DNA of 64,000 bases from Gibbula magus. Taxonomy: Eukaryota > Mollusca > Gastropoda > Trochida > Trochidae. Below are positions 1-10,621 of the stretch, in pieces. The DNA lies in contig OW388290.1 of the NCBI GenBank assembly GCA_936450465.1, forward strand, positions 27,331,457-27,395,456, in the 5' to 3' direction. The notes beneath the pieces were generated by a model that saw nothing but the letters and a program-made list of their open reading frames with translations, made no database searches and had not been told where the DNA came from. Position 1 is the first letter of the stretch. Every line of letters begins with the position of its first letter. Both the position numbers and the translations under genes were made by a program.

Positions 1-2
1 CG

Positions 3-395
3 TCGCGAATTTCATCGAGTATAACAGTGCTTCTCAGAGACAATTTCCTCTACCGGTCAGGTCTCAACCCCGATCATAAGAACTTCCTTCGACATGCCCC
101 TGCTCACGCTGAAACTCTGTTTGGTGGTCGTATCCCGGAGGTTTTGAGAGCACGACAGGAGGCCCAACAGCAAGACCTCACTAATCGGCTCGTCACGCAG
201 AGGCAAACGACACCAAAGCGTCCGCAGACCAGTTTTCGTCAGGGGCAAGGCCAGGGCAGTGGCCAACCTTCCCCCAAGAAAGCAAAAACGGACTTTCGGC
301 GGGGAGGTCGTGGCCGTGGATCCACGGGTCAGTCCCCCAAGTCCCCCCGGCCTGGCGCCGGAGGTCGTACCCCGCAAAAGAAGTGGAGGAAGTGA
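3..395 (+). CDS. DIRS gag-like protein, C-terminal part
   Basis: The frame is open from the window edge to a stop at 393-395, so only the C-terminal part is present. After a short ordered stretch it becomes rich in Gln, Arg, Gly, Lys and Pro. This includes alternating Gln-Gly and Arg-Gly runs near the end, suggesting a basic nucleic-acid-binding tail. There is no CCHC knuckle, which is usual for DIRS gag-like proteins. It overlaps the RT frame by about 137 nt in another frame, a common DIRS arrangement. The assignment rests on position and composition; the sequence itself is not conserved enough for a motif call. Confidence 0.6.
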   Translation, partial: SRISSSITVLLRDNFLYRSGLNPDHKNFLRHAPAHAETLFGGRIPEVLRARQEAQQQDLTNRLVTQRQTTPKRPQTSFRQGQGQGSGQPSPKKAKTDFRRGGRGRGSTGQSPKSPRPGAGGRTPQKKWRK

Positions 396-1530
396 CTCGT
401 GGTCACCCCCTCTGCTCCCTCCTCCACTCGTTCCGGTATCGGAGGGCTTGGTGGGGGGTCGCCTCCAAGACTTTGTCAGCAACTGGGTACAGTTAGGGTT
501 AGACCCTTACGTGTGTCGGATTCTGGGTCAGGGGTTCCGCATTCCCGTCTCGTCTCCGCCGCCCCTCACCTGTACTCCAATGGAGCGTCCCTTAGCAGGG
601 GACCGGCTCAAATTGACATTGGAACAGGTGGAGATATTAATCTCCAAACGGGCGGTGCAGGAGGTCCTGACCCCGCATCTAACGCCGGGGTTTTACTCCC
701 CAGTGTTCGTAATACCCAAAAGTAACTCGAAAAAATGGCGGTTTATTCACGATTTGAAGGTGTTCAACAGCTCCTTCCTCGTTCGGCCGCCATATTTTCG
801 ACTCTTGACGCTTCCCTCAGTGATGCGGTCCTTGGAGCGCTCAGACTGCATGGTGTCTCTCGATCTACAGGATGCGTACCTGCACGTGCCGATTCACTAT
901 CGGGACCGCAGGTACCTCCGTTTCATCCTGGACGGCAGACATTTTCATTGGTGCGTGCTCCCGTTCGGGATCTCGTCCGCCCCCTGGTTATTCACACGGG
1001 TGACTCAGCCCATCGTCCAATTCCTTCACCAATGCGACATTCAGTTCCTAATGTACTTGGACGATGGGATCGCTCACGACCGCTCCCCGGTCGTTCTCGA
1101 GGCGCAGCTCAGGTTCACGATGGACCTGTTCCGTCGTCTGGGGTGGCTAGTGAACTTAGAGAAGTCGGACTTGGTTCCGGCAACTCGTCTGAAGTTCCTA
1201 GGGGCTATCCTAGACACCCTGCTGTTCCGCGGGTTCGTCACGAGGGAGCGGATGGCTCGTTACGATCGCCTTATGGATCGCGCGCTCGACGCTTCGCTCT
1301 CCCTACGTCAGTGGCAAAGAGTGTTGGGGTTATTAACATCAGCTCAGGACCTGACCCGCAGGGGGAGGTTGTTCCTTCGCCCGTTACAGGTGTTCCTGAA
1401 TCCCCACATCAGGGAGACGCGTTGTCGTCAGGACATAGTCTTAACCCCAGACCTACATCGGTTCCTAGCTTGGTGGCGGGTAGACGAGAGTGTGTTCGCA
1501 GGCGTTCCACTTCGTCCTCGCCCCCCCCTC
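259..1530 (+). pseudogene. DIRS reverse transcriptase domain
   Basis: The domain copies element RNA into DNA. Counting from the first codon of the open frame at 259 (a GTG, not a proven start), the RT core is plain. The first catalytic Asp is in SLDLQDAYLHVPI (D202), the palm motif LPFGISSAPWLFTRV follows, and the catalytic YLDD is at residues 266-269 (1054-1065). Upstream the FVIPKSNSKKWRFIHDL block is typical of DIRS RTs. The frame stays open to 2424, but after about 1520 its translation stops resembling RNase H. Homology jumps to another frame at a run of eight C (1521-1528), which points to a one-base slip. The reading frame is otherwise intact, so decay is recent or the slip is a sequencing error. 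Confidence 0.88.
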
Positions 1531-2338
1531 AGCTCACCTGTTTGTAGACGCCTCCACCCAAGGGTGGGGAGCGCACATGAGTCACGAGCAGGTGGCGGGA
1601 GTTTGGTCCCCATCAGAGCGGAACCTACACATCAACGTCCTCGAGTTGGACGCAGTACGTCTTGCCATTCAGCACTGGCAGGTCCCCTTGAGGGGCCAGT
1701 GCCTGCTAGTACACACGGACAGTTCGGCGGCTGCTTGGTCGATAAACAAGCAGGGGTCCACCAAGGCTCAGTCTCTGCTACGCGTGTCACTCCAGCTCTT
1801 CGAGTTGGTGGACGAGGTGGACCTGGACATTCGAGCGGTCCACATTCCGGGTGCCAAGAACGTCTTGGCGGACGCGTTGTCACGTCCAGATGCCCCTCCC
1901 CCAACGGAATGGCAACTGACTCCGGTGGTTTTCAGGGGGTTGTGTCTCCAGTTCGGCACCCCGCTGATAGATCTGTTCGCGACGTGTCTCAACCACCAAT
2001 TGCCAACCTACATCTCCCCAGTGCCAGACCCGCTAGCGATGGGCTTAGACGCGCTCTCGTTAGGGTGGGAGGGGATGGACGCCTATGCTTTTCCGCCGCC
2101 GGCCATCCTCTCCCAAATGGTAGCCAAGATAGGGGAAACTCGGATTCTTCGTCTCCTGCTGGTCGCCCCTTGGTGGCCAGCCCGGCCGTGGTTCGTTCCT
2201 CTCCGTCGGCTCTGTCAGCAGGAACCGTTTCCGATTCAGATACGAAGGGATCTGCTCATCAGCAGGCCAAGCGGAAGGTTACACGAGAACCCTCAGGTGT
2301 TCTCCCTTCACGCTTGGCTTGTATTAAAAGAGGGTTAA
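1529..2338 (+). pseudogene. DIRS RNase H plus methyltransferase-like segment
   Basis: RNase H removes template RNA during reverse transcription. In the frame open from 1490, the four catalytic acids are present: D20 in LFVDASTQGWGAH, E52 in VLELDAV, D77 in VHTDSSAA and D128 in LADALSR. A block follows from about 1950 to 2250 containing DLFAT, PVPDPLAMGLDALSLGW, YAFPP and LLLVAPWWP. In many DIRS elements such a block lies between RNase H and recombinase and is described as methyltransferase-like. The stop is TAA at 2336-2338. The frame is shifted relative to the RT, so a continuous RT-RNase H protein cannot be made without correcting the C-run at 1521-1528. Confidence 0.85.
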
Positions 2339-3308
2339 AGAGTAGTGGATACTCTAAGTGCGTCGCCAACGCAATAGCTACCTCGCATAGGAAAACCACT
2401 AGGAAGCTCTATGATTTCCAGTGACAGGCCTTCGCCTCTTTCTGTGCTCAGAGGGATTTCATTCCGGCAGAGGCTTCAGTGCCTCAGGTTGCGGAGTACT
2501 TGGTGTACCTTCGCAACACTAGACATCTTAAGGCGTTAAAACCTTCCGTTCGGTGGACGGCAGGTCCAGGCTTCGCCCACCTGAATGGGACTTAGCCATT
2601 GTGCTCAACCACCTGAGCTCCGATAGGTATGAACCGCTCTCCGACGTGCCTCTCCTCCCTCTCACCATCAAGGTCATTTTTCTGGTGGCCATGGCCTCTG
2701 CAGCGCGGATTTCAGAGATCCATGCGTTGCAGGCGGACCTACTACGTTTTGAGGTCAGGGAGGGGGGCTCCGCCTCGCTGGGGTTGGCTCCTGATTTTGT
2801 CTGTAAGAACCAGGCAGCGGATGAAGCGGGACGTACGTTCTCTATCCCAGCTCTGGGTTCGGACTCAGATGAGGTGGATCTCTCTCTGTGTCCAGTAAGA
2901 GCCTTGAGGGTGTACACGCAGCGTACCCGTAGGCTGAGGGATGGCAGGCGTCGTCTGTTCTTGCCTCACTCACCCAGGAGCACCAAGGAACTAGACAAGC
3001 GAGCGTTGGGGGTGTATCTAAGATCGGCGGTAATTGATGCGTACAAGGCCGCTGATTTGCCTCCGCCGTCGCGTTCCAATCCTCATGAGATCCGCGCAGT
3101 TTCAGCCACGATGGCGTATCACTGCAACATCGCGGTTTCGGATGTCATGGCAGGGTGTTTTTGGCGTTCATCAGAGGTTTTCGCCAACCATTACCTACGA
3201 GATGTCTCCACAGCTGATCTTGAAGGCATCTCTAGGCTGGGTCCACAGGTCTTCGCGCAGACGAAGGTGGTCCCCCCAACCAGACCAAGAAGGGGTCATC
3301 CTTCTTAG
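2339..3308 (+). pseudogene. DIRS tyrosine recombinase
   Basis: This enzyme integrates the circular cDNA, in place of the integrase of LTR elements. The N-terminal SAM-like part begins near 2339 in the RT frame and meets an in-frame TGA at 2422-2424, where relatives usually have Trp. The catalytic part lies in a second frame (open about 2532-3308). Numbered from the codon at 2553, the recombinase residues are all visible: R52 in AARISEIHAL, H178 and R181 in NPHEIRAVSATMA, W204 in CFWRSSEVF, and nucleophile Y214 in NHYLRD. Thus the active site is intact while the gene is broken twice. It ends at TAG 3306-3308, 22 bases before an AATAAA. Confidence 0.88.
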
Positions 3309-3329
3309 ACGCTTTTGGGACTTATTGTA

Positions 3330-3335
3330 AATAAA
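3330..3335 (+). other. Likely polyadenylation signal of the DIRS element
   Basis: AATAAA lies just after the recombinase stop codon and before the inverted-repeat end. It is the only such hexamer in the trailer and is well placed for 3' processing of the element RNA. Confidence 0.5.
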
Positions 3336-3618
3336 CAGGGTTTACATTGCTTACTCTCGTGTCTGTTGGTTTTTTCTTTAACTTCGTTTTGACCCCCCCC
3401 CCTCCCTGTTGGGGTTTGGGGGGCGGTGTGTTGATCGGAAGTTGAGTGGCAGGGTTGTCTCTTCGATCCGCTTAGCGGTAGAGATGGTATCTCCCGGGCT
3501 GTGCCTTGTCCTCACCACAGGGTTTGAGGACTCGTAGGTTAGCTTACACTCAGGGCTAGTCGCTGGTCTCGTCACTACCATGTATCTACTGACCCGCCTC
3601 CTTGCGGTGGGATTCTAG

Positions 3619-3971
3619 GCAAAGTAGGTCTAGTCAACAGATAGGTATTTAAATAATAGTACGTTTTTGATTAAACGTAATTATTTATACTTACCTGTTG
3701 ATTAGACCTACGCTCTAGGCCCTCCCATCCTCCCCACTTGGTCTGTCTTGCCTTTGGGACTTTCGGAGAGTGATATGAACAGGTAGTGACGTCACGAGAC
3801 CATCTAGACTTACCGGCCCTTGGATAAGGGATTTTACGCACCCCTTCTCCATTCTTCAAGTTCGTCTGTATTAAGGTTGAAATAGCATTACCCCTGGGAG
3901 GTAAGGCAAAGTAGGTCTAGTCAACAGGTAAGTATAAATAATTACGTTTAATCAAAAACGTACTATTTTAT
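3619..3971. repeat. Inverted repeats at the right end of the DIRS-like element
   Basis: The module starting GTAGGTCTAGTCAACAG occurs three times: plus at about 3625, reversed at about 3680-3711, and plus at 3911-3944. Positions 3652-3711 are the reverse complement of 3911-3970 with about three mismatches in 60. Positions 3625-3658 and 3678-3711 form a closer hairpin. Such terminal and internal complementary regions are what DIRS elements use to rebuild full circles from cDNA. The left-end partner is outside the window. Confidence 0.75.
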
Positions 3972-4387
3972 GAGGTGAGACGTTAATAAAATATCTGTCT
4001 GTCTGTCCGTCCTATGTTAATAGTTAATTAGGCTCTAATTTGTTACAGAAAATTCTTCAAAATAAGATATATTGACATGTTATGATGTTTGGAGAGGACT
4101 ATCGGACAACACCAATCAGGACTTCTTATGCAAACTTTCGAATTTTGTAAAATGGGTATATTTACTTGTGCACTTTCATTGAGAATGAGTGAGTAAAACT
4201 TATCTCAGGTAATACATGTGTATGCAAGCTTACGTCACGTGTTAGATGTTACACGAGTAGGTCTTACGCCAACCTTTGTAATGTCAAAAATAACTCAAAA
4301 TGTAACGATAAACTCTTATAAATGACAATATGAAATTAAATTTGCATATGTTACTTGAAGTGAAATTATTAAGATAAGGTTTTACAC
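3972..4387. other. Spacer without recognised gene
   Basis: AT-rich sequence. It includes a short CTGT-type run at about 3991-4005 close to the retrotransposon end. Nothing protein-like is seen on either strand. Confidence 0.5.
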
Positions 4388-4649
4388 AGTTGTTGAAGGT
4401 TCCGATACAAAACTAGCTAAACCGAAATATAGAATAGAAATAGAATTACTCCTTCAGCTTTTCCTCACGCAATATTTCCTTCGTTATTTGTATGTTCTTC
4501 CTCAACCCTTTCATCATACATTGTCGGACATCCATCCAGTCCATATCCAGCACCCATATTCACCTGGCATTACCTCCCACTAACAAATCACCGCCTCACG
4601 TTCCATCCTCTACATCTACCAGGTGCCCCAAGCTTGCCTTTTTAAAGGC

Positions 4650-5480
4650 TTTTCTTGTTACTGTTAATCTGGATGCGCCATTTTCTACACCATTCACTCA
4701 CACAATCCAGCATACGCTAATGAGAAGATTCATCAGGCGCTAACAATGCAATGTCATCAGCATACAACAGAAGGCTGATTATCTATCTTTATACCACACC
4801 TTAATTCGTTTATTTCGTAAACTAAGTCATTCACAAACACAGAGAATAGTTTTAGCGACAAAACGCAACCTTGTTTTACACCGCTACGTACCTCAAATTC
4901 ATCGGTCATTTTACCGGTAATGAATACGCGAAATCGGTTGTTTTCATACGAAGAGAAAAATGTACCATTAATTCCCAATTTAAGCAGTTTATACCAAAGG
5001 CAGTCTCGATTTACGCGATAAAAGGCCTTTACCGCATCCATATAGCAAACCTATGTAGGCAGATTTTTCTATAATGGAGAGAAGAGTATAGATATGGTCG
5101 GTCGTACTACGTTTACTACGGAAAACGTTTTGCTCCTCTGCTAATAAATTATTAGATACTAACCACGTCGAAAATCGCGCATTAATATATCAGCATAGAT
5201 TTTACAGGGATTTTACAATAGACAAAAGCGAGATTCCGCGCTATCCCACTGGGTCGCGCACGTCCGTGTCAGGTTTTTTAATGGGATATGTTAAACTTTG
5301 TCGCCAAACACTAGGACATGTGTTTTTATCGAAACAGTGTGCTGGTTTGCCACATTTTTTACTTTATTAATAGCGGATATAACCTCACTACGTTTTATGG
5401 GAATATTTAATATTCTAGAGTCTACACCATTGTCATTAAACACTAAGTAGTTGGAGACACTGTCTGGTACGTGCTGCAAG
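4650..5480 (-). pseudogene. Non-LTR retrotransposon RT fragment, copy 1
   Basis: Read on the minus strand from 5479 down, pieces of a LINE reverse transcriptase appear in order. A 'PIKRSEVISAINKVKN' block comes first, then a DVRDPV / RGISLLS-like block. Next are an EEQNVFRSKRSTTDHIYTL block (about 5150-5090), DAVKAFYRVNRDCLWYKLLKLGI (5041 down, with the first catalytic Asp), and GVKQGCVLSLKLFSVFVNDL. Last come the YADD box in another frame (4735-4770) and a thumb piece SEWCRKWRIQIN near 4690. There are at least three frame changes and several stops, so it is dead. The clade is not assigned. No endonuclease or 3' end is recognised. Confidence 0.85.
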
Positions 5481-5705
5481 TGATTATATCGTCAAACTGA
5501 TTGCTTACGTCACCATTATATAATTTACAGAATTTAGATCTTGGGATGACCCACTCACTGTAAGATTGTTGACCGCAGTGAAGGGGTGCATGCAAAGTCT
5601 ACGTTAAACATTTTCTTAATCATTTGAATTCTTTACAATTTCGGCCGCTCTCTCAATACAATACACTGTTTATGCAAGACATCTTATATACGATTATTAC
5701 GTGTA

Positions 5706-5731
5706 ATATATATATATATATATATATATAA
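5706..5731. repeat. (AT)n microsatellite, short allele
   Basis: About 13 AT units. The partner copy at 7957-8026 is about 44 bases longer, which accounts for nearly the whole length difference between the two duplicated units. Confidence 0.9.
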
Positions 5732-6902
5732 TTACGATTTTGACTGGTATTATTAAAGAATAGCATTTCCACAAAAGCGTCCTTCCCCTAAAACATACAT
5801 TGAGTCTATAGATATGTAGTATTTTAAAAAAAAAGACGTTTCCACAACATACTCTGCGGTTTTCATTCAAATGATATCCAAAAGGAATATACCACTTTTT
5901 CTTAAATCTCAGAAAATTCTTTAGCGTCTATCCATCAAGTCAGTGAACCGTATCTCCTGAACATCCCAGTGACCACTTGTGTGTATCTCTGAGTCAACTA
6001 AAGACGTGTCAAAGTAACCAGATTGAAATAACACTATCGGTGACAAAACACATCAGTACGTATTTTTAGATTGGTTTATGGTAATACCCAGACAGACTGC
6101 CCCCTTGCAATACACATATATCCCAATATATCCAGGCTTACATAGTCTGATTAACTCGTTAAGAGCGACTTGGCTCCTCACAGGACGACTAGTGTCGTAA
6201 TTAGATACTACAATACTGTACTGTATACACACAGGTTCATGAATTTTTTTTAGAGCTAATTGAATAATTTACATGTTTTTTGTTTTTTTTCAAGTTGACA
6301 ATGGTGAAAATATAAGTGTTACTACAGCACGAACATAGTTTAATATGTTTGCTACAAGACAGTTTGAAATTCAAATTAGTATAGACAGGCAGATGTCATG
6401 ACTTTATTTATTACATTAACGGTTAACAACATATATTACGTTTCAAATATTGGTTACGGTTGTTGGAAGTGTCATCATGTTAAATGTTCATGGAGTTACA
6501 TAAACATTGCGTGCTACACGTTTTTATTTCGTATTCATATTGTAATGAATGATTTGAAAGCATGTATCTTATCAAGTTATCATACCACACATTTATTATA
6601 CACGCCGTCCGTTTGCGGGTGTTGAATAACAGTGAATTGAAGTTGTTGAAGGTTCCGATACAAAACTAGCTAAACCGAAATATAGAATAGAAATAGAATT
6701 ACTCCTTCAGCTTTTCCTCACGCAATATTTCCTTCGTTATTTGTATGTTCTTCCTCAACCCTTTCATCATACATTGTCGGACATCCATCCAGTCCATATC
6801 CAGCACCCATATTCACCTGGCATTACCTCCCACTAACAAATCACCGCCTCACGTTCCATCCTCTACATCTACCAGGTGCCCCAAGCTTGCCTTTTTAAAG
6901 GC

Positions 6903-7732
6903 TTTTCTTGTTACTGTTAATCTGGATGCGCCATTTTCTACACCATTCACTCACACAATCCAGCATACGCTAATGAGAAGATTCATCAGGCGCTAACAAT
7001 GCAATGTCATCAGCATACAACAGAAGGCTGATTATCTATCTTTATACCACACCTTAATTCGTTTATTTCGTAAACTAAGTCATTCACAAACACAGAGAAT
7101 AGTTTTAGCGACAAAACGCAACCTTGTTTTACACCGCTACGTACCTCAAATTCATCGGTCATTTTACCGGTAATGAATACGCGAAATCGGTTGTTTTCAT
7201 ACGAAGAGAAAAATGTACCATTAATTCCCAATTTAAGCAGTTTATACCAAAGGCAGTCTCGATTTACGCGATAAAAGGCCTTTACCGCATCCATATAGCA
7301 AACCTATGTAGGCAGATTTTTCTATAATGGAGAGAAGGGTATAGATATGGTCGGTCGTACTACGTTTACTACGGAAAACGTTTTGCTCCTCTGCTAATAA
7401 ATTATTAGATACTAACCACGTCGAAAATCGCGCATTAATATATCAGCATAGATTTTACAGGGATTTTACAATAGACAAAAGCGAGATTCCGCGCTATCCC
7501 ACTGGGTCGCGCACGTCGTGTCAGGTTTTTTAATGGGATATGTTAAACTTTGTCGCCAAACACTAGGACATGTGTTTTTATCGAAACAGTGTGCTGGTTT
7601 GCCACATTTTTTACTTTATTAATAGCGGATATAACCTCACTACGTTTTATGGGAATATTTAATATTCTAGAGTCTACACCATTGTCATTAAACACTAAGT
7701 AGTTGGAGACACTGTCTGGTACGTGCTGCAAG
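6903..7732 (-). pseudogene. Non-LTR retrotransposon RT fragment, copy 2
   Basis: Duplicate of the fragment at 4650-5480, with the same frame breaks: first catalytic Asp block at 7294 down, GVKQGC block at about 7140, and YADD box at about 6988-7023. Shared lesions show that the LINE was already broken before the duplication. It has no coding value. Confidence 0.85.
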
Positions 7733-7955
7733 TGATTATATCGTCAAACTGATTGCTTACGTCACCATTATATAATTTACAGAATTTAGATCTTGGGATG
7801 ACCCACTCACTGTAAGATTGTTGACCGCAGTGAAGGGGTGCATGCAAAGTCTACGTTAAACATTTTCTTAATCATTTGAATTCTTTACAATTTCGGCCGC
7901 TCTCTCAATACAATACACTGTTTATGCAAGACATCTTATATACGATTATTACGTG

Positions 7956-7956
<1 letters not shown>

Positions 7957-8026
<70 letters not shown>
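7957..8026. repeat. (AT)n microsatellite, long allele
   Basis: About 35 AT units, against about 13 at 5706-5731. Apparent open frames here encode only alternating Tyr-Ile and are artefacts. Confidence 0.92.
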
Positions 8027-8030
<4 letters not shown>

Positions 8031-8904
8031 CGATTTTGACTGGTATTATTAAAGAATAGCATTTCCACAAAAGCGTCCTTCCCCTAAAACATACATTGAG
8101 TCTATAGATATGTAGTATTTTAAAAAAAAAAAACGTTTCCACAACATACTCTCCGGTTTTCATTCAAATGATATCCAAAAGGAATATACCACTTTTTCTT
8201 AAATCTCAGAAAATTCTTTAGCGTCTATCCATCAAGTCAGTGAACCGTATCTCCTGAACATCCCAGTGACCACTTGTTTGTATCTCTGAGTCAACTAAAG
8301 ACGTGTCAAAGTAACCAGATTGAAATAACACTATCGGTGACAAAACACATCAGTACGTATTTTTAGATTGGTTTATGGTAATACCCAGACAGACTGCCCC
8401 CTTGCAATACACATATATCCCAATATATCCAGGCTTACATAGTCTGATTAACTCGTTAAGAGCGACTTGGCTCCTCACAGGACGACTAGTGTCGTAATTA
8501 GATACTACAATACTGTACTGTATACACACAGGTTCATGAATTTTTTTTAGAGCTAATTGAATAATTTACATGTTTTTTGTTTTTTTTCAAGTTGACAATG
8601 GTGAAAATATAAGTGTTACTACAGCACGAACATAGTTTAATATGTTTGCTACAAGACAGTTTGAAATTCAAATTAGTATAGACAGGCAGATGTCATGACT
8701 TTATTTATTACATTAACGGTTAACAACATATATTACGTTTCAAATATTGGTTACGGTTGTTGGAAGTGTCATCATGTTAAATGTTCATGGAGTTACATAA
8801 ACATTGCGTGCTACACGTTTTTATTTCGTATTCATATTGTAATGAATGATTTGAAAGCATGTATCTTATCAAGTTATCATACCACACATTTATTATACAC
8901 GCCG

Positions 8905-8965
8905 TCCGTTTGCGGGTGTTGAATAACAGTGAATCCCGAAAATTTTACAAACGCAACCATTATCT
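8905..8965 (-). repeat. Half copy of the 62.5-kb palindromic repeat
   Basis: The segment from TTTGCGGGTGTTGAAT to TTTTACAAACGCAACC matches the reverse complement of about 62518-62566 with few differences. Only one arm of the hairpin is kept. The junction of the tandem duplication falls in it. Confidence 0.7.
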
Positions 8966-9363
8966 TATTAATCGAAAACACCTATGGTTCTGAACATGTA
9001 GTGTTAAATGCAGCACGCGACCATATCCTGAATGAAATGACGACACTACGTATCCGAATTCAAAACCCCACAAGGTAATCGATTTTAAATTGATAAATAC
9101 GTACAATGTACATATAAATCTAAGGAGTCATATTTGTGTCATTTTGGAGGTAATTCTTTTCTCAGGTAAACCTTTTTTCAAGGCCATACAGAACTCCCTT
9201 GGGCATTCTATATGATATCCCTGGGACATTCTATAGAATATCCCTGGCCCTGAAAGTAGACTTTATTGTGAATTGTAATTTCCGGAATAACCGCATTTGA
9301 TGTCTTAACTTCAATCACAGAAGAAATCGAAAATGAGTCTTAAGTTAAAATTTCACACTTGAC
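8966..9363. other. Spacer without recognised gene
   Basis: AT-rich. A short doublet around 9195-9245 ('CCCTTGGGCATTCTAT' / 'CCCTGGGACATTCTAT') suggests a small local duplication. No coding signal. Confidence 0.5.
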
Positions 9364-9435
9364 ATGATGGGATTCGAACGTGCATCCCTTCGCTCCTTAA
9401 ACTGGACGATCTACCACGGAGCCACAAAGGACCTG
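9364..9435 (-). repeat. tRNA-like sequence, probably SINE head or tRNA relic
   Basis: On the minus strand a tRNA-like pattern is visible: TGGCTCCGTGGTAGA resembles the D-arm/A box and CGTTCGAATCC the B box, about 35 bases apart. The seven-base acceptor stem does not pair and the A box lacks its usual A, so a working tRNA is unlikely. Confidence 0.4.
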
Positions 9436-9648
9436 GCAATGAAACGTTTAACAACTCTATCTAAAGTCACGTTTCCTTAACCTCAATGTTACGATAGAAG
9501 GGAGACATGCACTTTGTAGAGCGTTAGATTCACGCAGCTTTTCGCGAAAATCGAACAGTCCCTGCGCGATACTTTTTTTTGTTCACGGCTTGGCTATGTC
9601 ATTTCATAGGAAATATGTTTCAGGATTAATAACCGATTTTTATGACAG

Positions 9649-9786
9649 ATATAACACTCTCCCTCGGTTTTGGTTGACAATATGTAAACATGAGGGTGAG
9701 GGAACACCCGCAGCCGAAGGCCCAAGGGTTCTCCCGATCGCGAATGTTTACATTTTTAACCAAAACCTCGGGATAGTGTTATATCC
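9649..9786. repeat. Hairpin element, arms of about 40 bp
   Basis: Arm 9649-9690 (GATATAACACTCTCCCTCGG... to ...TGTAAACAT) is the imperfect reverse complement of 9742-9786. The loop is GC-rich and contains CCCGCAGCCGAAGGCC. The shape, two AT-rich arms with a GC-rich tip, is shared with 27711-27856 and 62543-62630. Confidence 0.7.
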
Positions 9787-10171
9787 TTTACACAACACAC
9801 TTACGGCGAGCCGTGGTGTCTCAAATACAATAACACATTAACATTTTTACAGAAGTTAGTATTAAAATTTAACGCAATGATTACAATGTCTGACACCGAA
9901 CATGGTGCTTTATGCAAAAACGTGTTACAAAAACAGTCTCATGAATATTACATAACACTGTTCTTATTAGGTCAATGTGATCTTTGCAATTCGTATTCAC
10001 TCCAGCAACTCCCAGTGAAGCATGGTAGTTATAAAGGTGATAAAGTGGAAGGAACCGTCCCGTGTGTGTGATTATAGTGTGAGATAGAGTGATTTAATTA
10101 TAACTTGGGACCACACATGTCCATACATGTGTTGCTCTGTCCTTAGGATATCCTATTGGTAATGGATTCAA
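9787..10171. other. Spacer without recognised gene
   Basis: Nothing protein-like or RNA-like is convincing. Possibly the flank of the hairpin element. Confidence 0.4.
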
Positions 10172-10248
10172 GGTAAGGTAAGGTGAGTTGGGGTTTAACG
10201 CCGCTTTCAAGAGTATTATGACAGGGAGAAAGCCCGCAACGCCATGTC
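10172..10248 (-). mobile_element. SINE fragment (3' tail)
   Basis: Contains GAGTTGGGGTTTAACGCCGC, the reverse of the SINE tail, followed by the conserved GGGAGAAAGCCCGCAACGCC. The middle of the usual tail (about 25 bases) is deleted. Same family as 11972-12290. Confidence 0.8.
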
Positions 10249-10514
10249 CATATGTTTGTCATTGAACCAAATAATGTTGCATGAAAGCATAACACATAGC
10301 TATTGAAATAGTATTCATCGTTACTAAAATGTGTAAACATGTAGAGAAATCCAATGATTCAATTCAAATTATTAAGATATCAAGACATATACCAAAAATA
10401 TGATTTAAAATAAATTAGTAATCAGTTACCATCAGTTGCTTTTATTGTTTTTGTTACACATTTAGATGACAATGAAACGTGAAAGAAAGGTGTCACATAA
10501 TTCAGGTTACAAAA

Positions 10515-10621
10515 GAGTGAGTGAGTGAGTGAGTTGGGGTTTAACGCCGCTTTCAAGAGTATTTCACTTATATCGCGGCTGCTAGTATTATGGCAGGGAG
10601 AAAGCCCGCAACGCCATGTGG
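10515..10621 (-). mobile_element. SINE fragment (3' half)
   Basis: Begins with GTGA repeats, then the reversed tail, the TATCGCGGCTGCTAGTATTA block and GGGAGAAAGCCCGCAACGCC. The tRNA head is missing, as in a 5'-truncated insertion. Confidence 0.85.

Larger units (their letters stand above)
1..3972 (+). mobile_element. DIRS-like tyrosine-recombinase retrotransposon, left end missing
   Basis: Gag end, reverse transcriptase, RNase H, methyltransferase-like segment and tyrosine recombinase follow each other on the plus strand, the DIRS-order layout. There is no integrase and no LTR. The right end instead carries inverted repeats (3619-3971), as DIRS-group elements do. The coding part is clearly richer in G+C than the flanking DNA. 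The element is cut by the window start. It carries two frameshifts (near 1521-1528 and 2532-2570) and one stop (2422-2424), so this copy looks recently dead. PAT or Ngaro membership is possible because the left end cannot be seen. Confidence 0.88.
4388..6637. repeat. Tandem duplication, copy 1 (about 2.25 kb)
   Basis: The segment starting AGTTGTTGAAGGTTCCGATA at 4388 is repeated head to tail from 6641. By eye the copies differ at about five positions plus one microsatellite, so the duplication is very recent. The copy holds a decayed LINE RT on the minus strand (4650-5480), a short AT microsatellite (5706-5731) and about 900 bases with no gene (5740-6637). Confidence 0.93.
6641..8934. repeat. 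Tandem duplication, copy 2 (about 2.29 kb)
   Basis: Near-identical to 4388-6637. Differences seen include a lost base near 7518 and single changes near 7340, 8154 and 8278. The right end (AACAGTGAAT, then CCCGAAAATT) runs on into a sequence that also occurs, inverted, at 62520-62560. The right breakpoint therefore lies inside a palindrome-derived repeat. Confidence 0.93.

Noticed and set aside
735..1547. Long alternative frame inside the DIRS RT
   Set aside because: It is a G+C-rich shadow of the RT frame with no homology.
7936..8163. Minus-strand frame with a long Tyr-Ile run
   Set aside because: Translation of the AT microsatellite.
9364..9435. tRNA gene on the minus strand
   Set aside because: The acceptor stem does not pair and the A box is imperfect. 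Better explained as a SINE head or relic.
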